A stretch of 64,000 bases of DNA, taken from contig JADJRG010000029.1 of assembly GCA_016712315.1 (NCBI GenBank), forward strand, positions 372,001 to 436,000. The letters are read 5' to 3'. The position numbers and the translations under genes were made by a program. The stretch is from Nannocystis sp. Its GTDB lineage: Bacteria; Myxococcota_A; Polyangia; Nannocystales; Nannocystaceae. The notes under the pieces are model-generated. The model worked only from the letters and a program-made list of their open reading frames with translations. It was not told the DNA's origin and did no database searches. Positions 33,431 to 42,151 of this stretch are shown here, one piece after another. Numbering within the stretch: the first letter of the stretch is position 1; each line of letters begins with the position of its first letter.

Positions 33431-35830
33431 TCAGGGGGCTCTGTGGCGCTTTCGCCAGGCGGCGTAGCGGTGCTTGGCCCACGGGCGTAGGGCGTCGGGC
33501 GGGAGCAAGGGGAGGCCGTGGCGGGCGCGGACGGCGTTGGAGAGCTGACCGGCGATGGTGTCGGCGCAGCGCTGACGCTCGACGACGCGCTCTTGGCCGT
33601 GGGTGCGCAGGCGATCGGGGGGGTGATAGGGGCCGCTGGCGTGGAGCTGCTCGGGCGGCGGGATCGGGTAGGAGAGCTGGCGCAGCTCGACGCGCTCAGG
33701 GGCCTCTCCGTGGTGATCGAGGGCCCACTTGCGGCAGTAGTAGCGGGCGATCCACGGCTGGTAGCGGACACCCTCGCTGGCGAGCACGCGGCGGTTGACC
33801 TTGCGCATGCGGTCGTACCAGATCTGCGGGATCGGGCGGCCCGCGTAGACGTCGGTGTTCATGTCGTAGGCGTCGCCGCGGGCGTCGTAGACGAGCACGC
33901 GCAGGAGCATGTTCTTGGTCGGCGGGTTAGGGGCGAACATCTCCCAGCTCTGCGAGGTCTGGGTGAGCTTGAGCCACGGCTGGGCGACGCCGCGGGCGTG
34001 GTAGCGGAAGCTGGCGGTGCAGCTCTTGGCGGGGAGCATCCATAAGGCGACGGCGACGACGTGCCAGAGGCAGAGGGCGGCGATCAGGGCGCGGCCGAGC
34101 GGACCGTAGGCCCAAGGGACAGGCGCGTGGGTCGTAGCGATCGCCGGGGCGACGGCGGCGCGGGCCGAGCGCGCGGCGGTGATGATGAGGAGGAGGAGGG
34201 CGAGACCGCCGGCGAACCACCAGCGGGGGCCGCCTTCGGCCTGGATGACCGCGCCGGCGGCGGCGATGAGGATGATGGCCGAAAGGACAGGATCGGGGAT
34301 CCGCCTGGGATCGCCGGCGTGGGCGAGGAGGTGCGGCGACTCGGCGGGCGGGTAGGTGAAGCGGGGGCGGTCCTGGGCGCGGCGGCGACGAGCGAGGCGC
34401 TCGGCGAGCTTTTGAAGATCGTCGCCGCTGAGGTACGCGAGGGCGGCGGCGAGCATGACCCACTGGAACATGCCGATGCTCATGAGCAGGATGAGGCTGC
34501 CCTGAAAGATGAGGCCGAGGCCGAGCCAGAGGCGGCGCGAGAGGAGGAGCCTGCGGAGCCGCTCGAGGGCGATCGGCGCGCGCGCGAGGCGGTGGACGAG
34601 GAGGAAGAGGAGGGCGATCGCGGCGAGGCCGCTGGCGGCGGTGAGGCGCTGAAGATCGAGGACTTCGCGCTCGCTGCGGGCGGGATCGAGGTGGACGGGT
34701 AAGGTGTAGACGACGAGGGCGAGGGCGAAAAAACCGAGCAGGGGCCAGAGCAGGGCGGCGAGGCGGCGGCGCGTGAGGGAGAGCGGGGGCAGGTCCGCAG
34801 CGCGCCTCCAGGCGATGGCGTGGCCGACGAGCAGCAGCGGGAAGAGGGCCTCCCACCACTTGGTCACCCAGGTCATGAGGCGGAAGAGATCGAGGCCGTA
34901 GGCGGCGGCGAGCGCCTGGGGATAGAAGCGATAAAAATGATCGAGGTTGAGGGCGTAGTAGAGGGCGTCGCCGGCCCGCCAGATCGCGCCGTTCTTGACG
35001 ACGCCGGTGAAGCAGTAGATCGCGGCGAGCTGGAGCATCATGAGCCGACGCGGCCACACGGGGATCCGGCGGTAGATCGCGGACAGGCCGCGTGGGTGCG
35101 CCGGGCAGGGCGCGAGGCCGGCGCCGGCTCCCGGGCCGCTGGGCAGAGAGAGCTGGCCGCGGGCGGCGAGGCGGCGACAGCGGCGCCAATTGTCGACGCT
35201 CCAGGCGTGGCCGGCGCGGCCGACGACGAGATAGGCGAAGTAGCAGCGATAGACCATCTCGGTGCCCTCCCAGAAGATCTCATTGCGGTAGAGGAGGGAG
35301 TTGAAGAGGACGAAGCCGAGGAGGGCGGCGAGGCGAGTGAAGGCGCCGAAGAGCAGGGCGAGGACGGCGAGCAGCAGGGCGCCGAGGTGCAGGCCGAAGG
35401 CGAGGGGGCTGTCCCAAAAGTAAAGGAGAGAGAACTTGGCGCCGCGAAAGTGCTGGAAGAAGCCGGCGAGATCGAAGAAGCCGCGCGGATCGCCGTCGTG
35501 GCCGTCGCCGTAGCCGGCGAACTGCGCGGCGGCGTAGATCTCTTGCGCGTCGTCGGCGCTGAAGAGGCCCTCGTCGGTGAAGAAGAAGCGCCAGTGATCG
35601 CATAAGCCGACGAGCTCGCCGATCAGGAGGAGAGCGAAGACGATCCGGAAGAGGGCGAGCGGGCGCGGATCTTCGGCGCTGAGCCACCACCGCGCGAGGG
35701 CTTCGCGGTGGACCCCGGCGAGCGCGGCGGCGACGACGGCGGCGGCGAGCAGCAGCCAGCCGACGGTCGGGGCGAGGGCGAGGGCGTCGAGGTTATGGGC
35801 CTCTGCGAGCAAGCGCGGCGACGATCGCAT
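33431..35830 (-). CDS. HTTM (vitamin K-dependent carboxylase-like) membrane protein
   Basis: 799 residues with some 12-14 hydrophobic helices. The region from DPRPLALFRIVFALLLIGEL through FTDEGLF, FHLG and YRNEIFWEGTEMVYRCYFAYLVVG fits the HTTM domain (horizontally transferred transmembrane domain related to gamma-glutamyl carboxylase). Further helices and a C-terminal soluble domain of about 170 residues with SWEMFAPNPPTKNMLLRVLVYDARG follow; that domain accompanies many bacterial HTTM proteins. Bacterial function is not established. It is divergent from the amine oxidase gene across 100 bases and convergent with the LRR gene. Confidence 0.85.
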   Translation of the reverse strand: MRSSPRLLAEAHNLDALALAPTVGWLLLAAAVVAAALAGVHREALARWWLSAEDPRPLALFRIVFALLLIGELVGLCDHWRFFFTDEGLFSADDAQEIYAAAQFAGYGDGHDGDPRGFFDLAGFFQHFRGAKFSLLYFWDSPLAFGLHLGALLLAVLALLFGAFTRLAALLGFVLFNSLLYRNEIFWEGTEMVYRCYFAYLVVGRAGHAWSVDNWRRCRRLAARGQLSLPSGPGAGAGLAPCPAHPRGLSAIYRRIPVWPRRLMMLQLAAIYCFTGVVKNGAIWRAGDALYYALNLDHFYRFYPQALAAAYGLDLFRLMTWVTKWWEALFPLLLVGHAIAWRRAADLPPLSLTRRRLAALLWPLLGFFALALVVYTLPVHLDPARSEREVLDLQRLTAASGLAAIALLFLLVHRLARAPIALERLRRLLLSRRLWLGLGLIFQGSLILLMSIGMFQWVMLAAALAYLSGDDLQKLAERLARRRRAQDRPRFTYPPAESPHLLAHAGDPRRIPDPVLSAIILIAAAGAVIQAEGGPRWWFAGGLALLLLIITAARSARAAVAPAIATTHAPVPWAYGPLGRALIAALCLWHVVAVALWMLPAKSCTASFRYHARGVAQPWLKLTQTSQSWEMFAPNPPTKNMLLRVLVYDARGDAYDMNTDVYAGRPIPQIWYDRMRKVNRRVLASEGVRYQPWIARYYCRKWALDHHGEAPERVELRQLSYPIPPPEQLHASGPYHPPDRLRTHGQERVVERQRCADTIAGQLSNAVRARHGLPLLPPDALRPWAKHRYAAWRKRHRAP

Positions 35831-35929
35831 AGGCGCGCTGAGATCGTCACTCGAAGGGGGCGATCTTTGCGCGCCGTCGGCGGTCGACCCGCGCGTGCGA
35901 GCGAGGGCCGCGGTGATAGCGTGGGGCCC

Positions 35930-37315
35930 ATGGTGTCGCGAGGCGTCGACGTGGATGTGGTGGTGGTCGGCGCGGGCCTGTCAGGGCTGACGGCGGCGCG
36001 TCGGTTGAGCGCGGCGGGTTTGGATGTGGTGGTGCTGGAGGCGCGCGATCGCGTGGGCGGTCGGACGTTGACGGTGACGCTGGAGGGGGAGCGGGTGGAT
36101 CTGGGCGGACAATGGCTGGGACCGACGCAAGAGCTGGCGCTGGCGCTGACGCGTGAGCTGGGGATCGAGACCTTCCCGCAGTACGCGCACGGCAAGAAGG
36201 TGCTGTCGCTCAACGGCGAGCGCAGGCTCTACGGCGGGCTGCTGCCGCGGATCGGGCTGCTGGCGCTGGCGGAGCTGGGGCTGACGATCCAGCGCCTGGA
36301 GCGGATGGCCCGAAAGGTGCCCCTCGAGGCGCCGTACGCGGCCGAGGAGGCGGCGGCGTGGGACGGGGTGACGGTGGCAGAGTGGTTGACGAAGAACGTG
36401 CGGGCGCCGCAGGCGCGGACGATGCTGGAGATCGCGACGCACGCGATCTTCGCGGCGGAGCCGGCGGCGATCTCGCTGCTGTTCTTTTTGTATTACACGC
36501 ACGCGGGCGGATCGTTCACGCGTATGGCCGAGGTGCGGGACGGGGCGCAGTCGCTGCGGCTGCGCGGCGGGGCGCAGGCGCTGTCTGAGGGGCTGGCGGC
36601 GCCGCTGGGGGCGCGGCTGCGGCTGTCGAGTCCGGTGGTGGCGATCGAGCAGGACGAGGCGACGGCGACAGTGACAGTGACGAGCGAGGGCGGGTCGGCG
36701 CTCCGGGCGCGTCGGGTGATCATGGCGGTGCCGCCGGCGCTGGCCCACGAGATCACTGTGACGCCCGCGCTGCCAGCGGCGCGCCGCGACATGCACGCGG
36801 AGATGGCGATGGGCTCGGTGGTGAAGTGCGTGATCACGTACGAGCGGCCGTTCTGGCGGGAGGTGGGGCTGTCGGGCGAGGTGGTGTGTGACGGCTGGCC
36901 GCTGCGGATGGTGTTCGATGACTCGTCGCACGACGCGAGCCAGGCGGCGCTGGTCGGCTTTGTGGTCGGCGAGGCGGTGCCTCGCTTCGCGGCGCTGCCG
37001 GAGGCGGCGCGGCGGGCGGCTGTGATCGAGGCGTTGGTCGGGTTCTTCGGCGATGAGGCCGCGGAGGCGGCGGCGTACGTCGACCACGATTGGCGCGCGG
37101 AGCGGTGGAGCCGGGGCTGCTATGTGGGGGTGATGCCGCGCGGGTTGATGACTCGCGTGGGCGCGGCGCTGCGGGCGCCCTGCGGGGTGATCCACTTCGC
37201 TGGCACGGAGACGGCGAGCCGCTGGGTGGGCTACTTGGACGGGGCGATCGAGGCGGGCGAGCGGGCGGCGGCCGAGGTGATCGCGGCGCTCGCCGAGGCG
37301 GGCGCCGATGTGTGA
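35930..37315 (+). CDS. FAD-dependent amine oxidase (monoamine oxidase family)
   Basis: 461-residue flavin amine oxidase. FAD-binding GAGLSGLTAARRLSAAG near residue 13 is followed by EARDRVGGRT and LGGQWLGPTQ; the C-terminal FAD motif is HFAGTETASRWVGYLDGAIEAGERAA. The substrate-binding middle is like monoamine oxidases, including YYTHAGGSF. No signal peptide. The ATG at 35930 puts the Rossmann motif at the normal position; GATAGC lies 9 bases upstream with no Shine-Dalgarno. The last 8 bases overlap the secernin-like gene, so the two are coupled. Substrate could be an aryl amine, polyamine or amino acid. Confidence 0.92.
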   Translation: MVSRGVDVDVVVVGAGLSGLTAARRLSAAGLDVVVLEARDRVGGRTLTVTLEGERVDLGGQWLGPTQELALALTRELGIETFPQYAHGKKVLSLNGERRLYGGLLPRIGLLALAELGLTIQRLERMARKVPLEAPYAAEEAAAWDGVTVAEWLTKNVRAPQARTMLEIATHAIFAAEPAAISLLFFLYYTHAGGSFTRMAEVRDGAQSLRLRGGAQALSEGLAAPLGARLRLSSPVVAIEQDEATATVTVTSEGGSALRARRVIMAVPPALAHEITVTPALPAARRDMHAEMAMGSVVKCVITYERPFWREVGLSGEVVCDGWPLRMVFDDSSHDASQAALVGFVVGEAVPRFAALPEAARRAAVIEALVGFFGDEAAEAAAYVDHDWRAERWSRGCYVGVMPRGLMTRVGAALRAPCGVIHFAGTETASRWVGYLDGAIEAGERAAAEVIAALAEAGADV

Positions 37316-38624
37316 CTCGCTGGTGGTGGCGCGGCCGGGGGCGCCCGTGTGGCTGGCGAAGAACAGCGATCGGCACCCGGACGAGGTGCAGGTGGTCGAG
37401 AGGACCTGGCCTGAGAGACATATGGAGCAGGGGCCGCGCGCGAGCCGAGAGATCGACGCGTGGCTGGGTCGCGCGCGCTTCGAGGCGCTGATCAGCCGGC
37501 CACATTGGCTCTGGGGCTGTGAGATGGGGGTGAACGAGCGCGGGGTCGCGATCGGCAATGAGGCGGTGTTCTGCCGGCCTCCCGCGGCGAAGCGGGGGCT
37601 GACTGGGATGCATATGCAGCGGATCGCGCTGGAGCGGGCGGGGTCGGCCGAGGCGGCGCTGGAGGTGATCACGGGGCTGCTGGCGCGCTACCCGCAAGGC
37701 GGGCGGATGAGCTGGCGAGGCGGGCTCCGGTACTCTTCGTCGTTCTTGATCGCGGACCACGCGGAGGCGTGGGTGCTCGAGACGGCGGGGCACCTGTGGG
37801 CGGCGCAGCGGGTGCGGGGGGCGCGGACGCTGTCGAATATGTTGACGATCGAGGAGGACTTCGATCGGATCCATCCGGAGGCGCTGGCGACGGCGAAGGC
37901 GCGCGGGTATTGCCGCGGGGCGGCGGACTTCGGCTTCGCGCGCTGCTTCGCGAGCGGGCTCTATCGCCGGTTGACGGGCGGGGTGCAGCGACGTCAGGCG
38001 ACCGATGCGCTGGTGGCGGGGCTGTGCGCGCGCGCTGTGGACGCGCCTGGGTTGGCGAGGGCGCTGCAGGATCACGGCGCGGGGGGGCCAGCGCGCGGGC
38101 TGAGGATGTTGATGCCGTGCGCGCACGCGAGCTGGTTGCCGACCCGATCTTCAGGACAGACGACGGGGAGCATGATCGCGCGGCTCGACGCTGCGGGGCC
38201 GCAGGTGTGGTTCACGGGGACCTCGTCGCCGTGCCTGAGCGTGTTCAAGCCGGTGGGCTTCAGCGCGGCGGATCCGCTGGCGGGGTCGCCTCCGGCGGGC
38301 GAGCAGGCAGACGCGGAGAGCCTGTGGTGGCGGCACGAGCGGCTGCACCGGGCGACGCTGGCGGACTACTCGCGGCGACGCGCGGCGTTCGAGGGCGAAC
38401 GAGCGCGGCTTCAGGCGGCGGCTTGGGCGGTGGATCCGGGGGATCCGACGGCGGTGGCGGCGATCTGGGAGGCGCATCGGGCGGCGCTCCCAGGGTGGTC
38501 GGCGGCGGCTTCGTCGGTGGCGGCGCGGCGCCTCGGGCTGTTCTACGCGTTCTGGGCGCATAAGGGCCGAGGAGCGCGGAGTATGGGGGATCGCGCCTGG
38601 CGCGGAGGATCACGAGCGCGGTGA
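37308..38624 (+). CDS. Secernin-like C69 family peptidase
   Basis: 438-residue Ntn-hydrolase of the peptidase C69/secernin group. It begins MCDSLVV, with Cys2 as the expected nucleophile after Met removal, then FAKNSDR-like AKNSDRHPDEVQVVE, both hallmark segments of the family. Further on HWLWGCEMGVNERGVAIGNEA, and a helical C-terminus. Bacterial relatives are dipeptidases or act on small N-acyl compounds; secernins themselves may lack peptidase activity. It overlaps the amine oxidase by 8 bases, hinting at consecutive steps on the same amine or peptide. Its 3' end overlaps the convergent cyclase gene by 15 bases. Confidence 0.88.
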   Translation: MCDSLVVARPGAPVWLAKNSDRHPDEVQVVERTWPERHMEQGPRASREIDAWLGRARFEALISRPHWLWGCEMGVNERGVAIGNEAVFCRPPAAKRGLTGMHMQRIALERAGSAEAALEVITGLLARYPQGGRMSWRGGLRYSSSFLIADHAEAWVLETAGHLWAAQRVRGARTLSNMLTIEEDFDRIHPEALATAKARGYCRGAADFGFARCFASGLYRRLTGGVQRRQATDALVAGLCARAVDAPGLARALQDHGAGGPARGLRMLMPCAHASWLPTRSSGQTTGSMIARLDAAGPQVWFTGTSSPCLSVFKPVGFSAADPLAGSPPAGEQADAESLWWRHERLHRATLADYSRRRAAFEGERARLQAAAWAVDPGDPTAVAAIWEAHRAALPGWSAAASSVAARRLGLFYAFWAHKGRGARSMGDRAWRGGSRAR

Positions 38625-39833
38625 GGCCGTGAAGACCGCGACCGGCTGTAGACGACCCTTCACGGCGGCTTCGCCGGCGGCGGTGAATTCAAGGGCTTCA
38701 CCGGCCGGTCCAGCGAGCACGGCGTCGCGTGTGGCGCGGCTGACCAAGAGCGGCGCGCCCAGCTCTTTGGTCAGGCCCTCGACGCGGCTGGCGAGGTTCA
38801 CCGCGTCGCCGATCGCGGTGTAGTCGAGCCGCCGAGTCGAGCCGATGTTGCCGACGATCGCCTCGCCGGTGTGGATCCCGACGCCGATCGCGAGGGTCGG
38901 GGCGCCGGCTGATCGTCGGGCGTCCAGATCGTGGATCGCGTCGAGCATCGCGAGCCCCGCGGCGACGGCCCGCGCGGCGTCATCGGGCTGACCGACGGGC
39001 GCGCCGAAGATCGCCATGAGGCCGTCTCCGGTGAACTTGTCCAAGGTGCCGTGGTGGGCGAAGACGGCGTCGGCGAGGCGTGAGAGCGCGGCGTTGAGCA
39101 GATCGACGACCTCGGCGGCGGGGAGGCGCTCGGCGATGGCGGTGAAGCCGCGGATGTCGGCGAAGAGGATCGTGACGACCCGCGCCTCGCCGCCGGGATC
39201 GAGGCTGGCGCCGCCGCTGAAGAGGCGACCGACGAGCTGCGGCGGCAGGTAGCGCTCCATCATCTGCTTGGTGGTCGCCTCGACGAGCATCTCGCGGTTG
39301 GCGCGGGTGAGGCTGAGGCCGATCAGGAGGAGCATCACCAGGCCAGCCGCCATCGCCCCGAGCTCGTTCGGGTGCGGCGGGGCGAGCCAGCCGAAGAGGG
39401 CGAAGAGGGCGAGGGCGAGGGCGGCGGCGTAGGCGGTCGCGCCGACCGAGAAGCGCAAGAGGTTGAGCATAAAGACGAAGAGCAGCGCGACCATCGCCGA
39501 CCAGTCGCCGACGGCGCCGCCGCGGGCGATCGACGGGTCGAGGGTGATGACGAGCGCGATCATGGCGAAGTCGAGGGTGACGACGATGTACTTAAAGACA
39601 GGTCGATAGCCGGGGCGCCCGGCGACCAGCAAGACCGCGGCCGAGAAGGTGACGAAGACGGCGTCGATGGCGACGGTCGCGGCGGCGGGCGGAGATAAGG
39701 TCGTCTGAACGACGCCGGCGTAGGCGAAGAGGTCGAGGATCGTGGCGCTCGAGATCAGCGCGAGACGAGCGGCGGCGACCCGGCGTTCGTTGCGGATCTC
39801 GCGCTCTCGGAGGATCGACTGGACGAGGTTCAT
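38610..39833 (-). CDS. Class III adenylate/guanylate cyclase, membrane-bound
   Basis: 407 residues. Six hydrophobic helices (about residues 25-180) form a membrane anchor without a recognised sensor domain. A short coil (ATTKQMMERYLPPQLVGRLF) leads to a class III catalytic domain (about 215-395): metal Asp in FADIRGF, DKFTGDGLMAIFGAP, second metal region and purine-selecting residues in DYTAIGDAVNLASRVEG, where Lys/Asp indicate ATP, so cAMP. All catalytic positions appear intact. A hairpin abuts the start codon. It is convergent with and overlaps the secernin gene by 15 bases. Confidence 0.92.
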   Translation of the reverse strand: MNLVQSILREREIRNERRVAAARLALISSATILDLFAYAGVVQTTLSPPAAATVAIDAVFVTFSAAVLLVAGRPGYRPVFKYIVVTLDFAMIALVITLDPSIARGGAVGDWSAMVALLFVFMLNLLRFSVGATAYAAALALALFALFGWLAPPHPNELGAMAAGLVMLLLIGLSLTRANREMLVEATTKQMMERYLPPQLVGRLFSGGASLDPGGEARVVTILFADIRGFTAIAERLPAAEVVDLLNAALSRLADAVFAHHGTLDKFTGDGLMAIFGAPVGQPDDAARAVAAGLAMLDAIHDLDARRSAGAPTLAIGVGIHTGEAIVGNIGSTRRLDYTAIGDAVNLASRVEGLTKELGAPLLVSRATRDAVLAGPAGEALEFTAAGEAAVKGRLQPVAVFTASPRS

Positions 39834-39834
39834 C

Positions 39835-39859
39835 GGGCGCCTTGGGCGCCCATGAGTCT
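39835..39859 (-). promoter_or_regulatory. Cyclase -10 box and start-proximal hairpin
   Basis: On the minus strand TAGACT (39859-39854) is a -10 candidate and the next bases form a 7-bp perfect hairpin GGGCGCC-CAA-GGCGCCC (39851-39835) ending one base before the cyclase ATG at 39833. If transcription starts near 39846, the 5' end of the mRNA would be largely this hairpin, which could occlude the start codon. Confidence 0.4.
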
Positions 39860-39917
39860 ACGCTCCGGGCCCGCCGCGCGGGCTGGAGCGCGCGATGGCG
39901 GCATTTGTGCGGATGTT

Positions 39918-39945
39918 TTGTCGGGCGGCGCGGGTGCGGTAGTGA
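39918..39945 (+). promoter_or_regulatory. Candidate xerC promoter
   Basis: TTGTCG (39918-39923) and TAGTGA (39940-39945) are 16 bases apart and the -10 element ends 6 bases before the ATG at 39952, giving a leaderless or near-leaderless mRNA. Confidence 0.4.
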
Positions 39946-39951
39946 GGGGCG

Positions 39952-40869
39952 ATGCGGGCGGCGATCGAGCGCTTTTTGGCGCACTTGAAGGCGCGGCGGG
40001 CTTCACCCCACACGATCCGCGGCTACCGGGGCGATCTGGTGACCTTCGTCGAGGCGGTGGAGCGGCGCCACGGGCGCGCGGCGGAGATCGAGGATCTCTC
40101 GCTCGAGGAGGTGCGCCGCCACTTGGCGGGGTTGTACGACGACCACAAGGCGAGCTCGCTTCAGCGCGCGTTGGCGGCGCTGCGCTCGTTCGGGGACTTC
40201 TTACGCGAGCACGAGGTGATCGCGGACAACGAGGTGCGGCTGGTGCGTCGCCCGAAGGGGCGGATGACGCTGCCGGTGGCGCTGCCGGTGGAGGACATGA
40301 AGGCGCTGTGCGAGGGGCCGCCAGCCCTCGCAGAGGACCCGCTGGGGCGGCGTGACCGGGCGATCTTTGAGGTGCTGTATGGATCTGGCCTTCGGGTCAG
40401 TGAGTGCGTGAAGCTGGATCTCGACCACCTGCGCTGGGAGGACGACGACGAGCTGACGATCCGGGTGATCGAGGGCAAGGGGCGCAAGGATCGGCTGGTG
40501 CCGCTGGGGCGGATGGGGGCGGCGGCGATCCGCGCGTACTTGGCGGTGCGCGCGGCGCTGGCAGGTCCGAGCGGGGACCGGCGGGCGCTCTTCTTGGGCC
40601 AGCGCGGGCGGCGGATCCACGAGCGGCGGGTGCGTGAGCTGGTGTACCAGCGCTGCCTCGCGACGGGGGCGCGGGTGCGGGTCGGGCCGCACGGGCTGCG
40701 TCACTCGTTCGCGACGCACTTGCTGGAGAGCGGCTGCGATCTGCGCTCGATCCAGACGATGCTGGGGCACTCGAGCCTGTCGACGACGCAGCGCTACACC
40801 CACCTGGACATGGGGCACGTGATCTCGGTGTACGAGCGCGCCCACCCGCGCGCGCGGCGATCCGGGTGA
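39952..40869 (+). CDS. xerC: Tyrosine recombinase XerC/XerD
   Basis: 305-residue site-specific recombinase. N-terminal SAM-like DNA-binding domain (about 1-95) and C-terminal catalytic domain with the conserved residues: Arg in GSGLRVSE (about 149), Lys in EGKGRKDR, HGLRHSFATHLLE (His-x-x-Arg), His in LGHSSLSTTQRYTH and the nucleophilic Tyr of that segment. The length matches housekeeping XerC/D that resolve chromosome dimers at dif, not the longer phage integrases; no att or phage genes are near. Whether it is XerC or XerD cannot be decided. Confidence 0.9.
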   Translation: MRAAIERFLAHLKARRASPHTIRGYRGDLVTFVEAVERRHGRAAEIEDLSLEEVRRHLAGLYDDHKASSLQRALAALRSFGDFLREHEVIADNEVRLVRRPKGRMTLPVALPVEDMKALCEGPPALAEDPLGRRDRAIFEVLYGSGLRVSECVKLDLDHLRWEDDDELTIRVIEGKGRKDRLVPLGRMGAAAIRAYLAVRAALAGPSGDRRALFLGQRGRRIHERRVRELVYQRCLATGARVRVGPHGLRHSFATHLLESGCDLRSIQTMLGHSSLSTTQRYTHLDMGHVISVYERAHPRARRSG

Positions 40870-40923
40870 GCGCAGCAGGGCGAGGACGCGATCTGTCTCA
40901 AGGCGCAGGTGAAGGGGCGGCGC

Positions 40924-42033
40924 TCAGAAGCGGAGCAGCACCTCGGGGGCGCGGGCCTGGCGGCGCGAGGGCGGACCCTCGACGGCGCGCCGGACCCGCT
41001 GATCGCGGACAGGGAGGGCGCGCTCGCGCCAGACGCCGTCGACGTAGAGATCGACGAAGGGGGCGGGGATCCCGAAGGAGTCGCCGCGCCGCGGATCCGT
41101 GGAGGCGTGGAAGTGGATGTGCGGGCCGCTGCTGTGGCCGCTGTTGCCGACGCGGCCGAGGGGCTGGCCGACCTCGACGCGGTCGCCGACTTTGACGCGG
41201 ACGCTGCCGGGGATGAAGTGCCAGAGGGAGGTGTATTCGCCGAAGCCGTGATCAATCACGACGCCGTTGCCGCCGCCCTTGCCCTCCTCACCGGGGCGGT
41301 TCTCGGGGACGTCGTTGACCGCGGTGACGACGGTGCCCGCGGCAGGGGCGAGCACGTCCTTGCCGTAACAAAAGGCGGCGGCGTTGCCGGCGCCGCGGCG
41401 CTGGCGGCCGCCTTGGCGGACGACCATGTCGTAGGCGAAGCGCTGGCCGCGGCTCTTGTGGTGGTAATTGGTGGCGAGGCGGCGGCCCCCGTGGACGATC
41501 GTCCACTCGCCGACGCTGGGGAAGTGGAAGCGGGTGACCGCGAGGTAGGAGTCAGCGGGGACCTTGATGTCGGCGACGCCGATGTGCTCGCGGACTAAGA
41601 GGCGGGCGTAGCGGCCGGCGTCGTCGAGGGCGAACTGGTAGAGGACGAGGCGGGCGCCCGGTTGGTCGCGCTGGTGGACGACGAGGCCGGAGTACCAGGT
41701 GAGATCGTCCTCGCGGTGGCTGCGCTCCTCGAGGACGCCGAGCGGACGGCCGTATTTGGTGCGTAGACGCATGCCGGCGTCGACGAGCTCGCCGGCGCTG
41801 ACCTGGGCGCGCAAGGCCGGGGTCATGGCGGCGCGCAGGCCGGCGACTCCCCCCGACGAGAGCGCTTGGATCAGGCGATCGGCAGCAGGGACCGCCGAGG
41901 CGGCGAGCTGATCGGCCGCGGGCGGCGCGGCGAGGACCCTAGGCTTACACGCGCCGAGCGGCAAGGCGACGAGCAGGGCCGCGCCGAGCGCGACGCGCCG
42001 GGCGAGGCTGACGATGGTGGAGCTGCGTGCCAC
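40924..42033 (-). CDS. M23 family metallopeptidase lipoprotein
   Basis: 369 residues from a GTG start at 42033, chosen because GGAGAG lies 6 bases upstream and it gives a proper signal with lipobox LGAC (Cys about residue 23). N-terminal 160 residues form an unrecognised domain (possibly DUF-type, AMTPALRAQVSAGELVDAGMR); the C-terminal LytM/M23 domain has the first zinc His and Asp in NYHHKSRGQRFAYDM, and HxH in SSGPHIHFH. It therefore probably cleaves peptidoglycan peptide bridges in the periplasm. It is divergent from the Hsp70 gene. Longer frames upstream are antisense to that gene. Confidence 0.9.
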   Translation of the reverse strand: MARSSTIVSLARRVALGAALLVALPLGACKPRVLAAPPAADQLAASAVPAADRLIQALSSGGVAGLRAAMTPALRAQVSAGELVDAGMRLRTKYGRPLGVLEERSHREDDLTWYSGLVVHQRDQPGARLVLYQFALDDAGRYARLLVREHIGVADIKVPADSYLAVTRFHFPSVGEWTIVHGGRRLATNYHHKSRGQRFAYDMVVRQGGRQRRGAGNAAAFCYGKDVLAPAAGTVVTAVNDVPENRPGEEGKGGGNGVVIDHGFGEYTSLWHFIPGSVRVKVGDRVEVGQPLGRVGNSGHSSGPHIHFHASTDPRRGDSFGIPAPFVDLYVDGVWRERALPVRDQRVRRAVEGPPSRRQARAPEVLLRF

Positions 42034-42151
42034 GGCCGCTCTCCGGCATACACCAGCGGGCGCGGCGAGGCCAAGGGCGGCCCGTGCGGGCGGAGCGCGG
42101 CCTCGCTCGCGGGTGGAAAGTCGCGCAGGCTCGGCATAGCCTGAGCGCGCC
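42034..42151. promoter_or_regulatory. Divergent region between M23 and Hsp70 genes
   Basis: 118 bases serve both genes. CATAGC (42135-42140) may be the Hsp70 -10 box; TATGCC lies on the other strand near 42050-42055. No CIRCE-like inverted repeat (TTAGCACTC-type) is seen, so HrcA control is unlikely. Confidence 0.3.

Noticed and set aside
39952..40869. Integrase of a prophage or genomic island
   Set aside because: Length and motifs fit housekeeping Xer; no phage genes, att repeats, tRNA or composition change nearby.
42034..42151. CIRCE heat-shock element before the Hsp70 gene
   Set aside because: No TTAGCACTC-N9-GAGTGCTAA-like inverted repeat is present.
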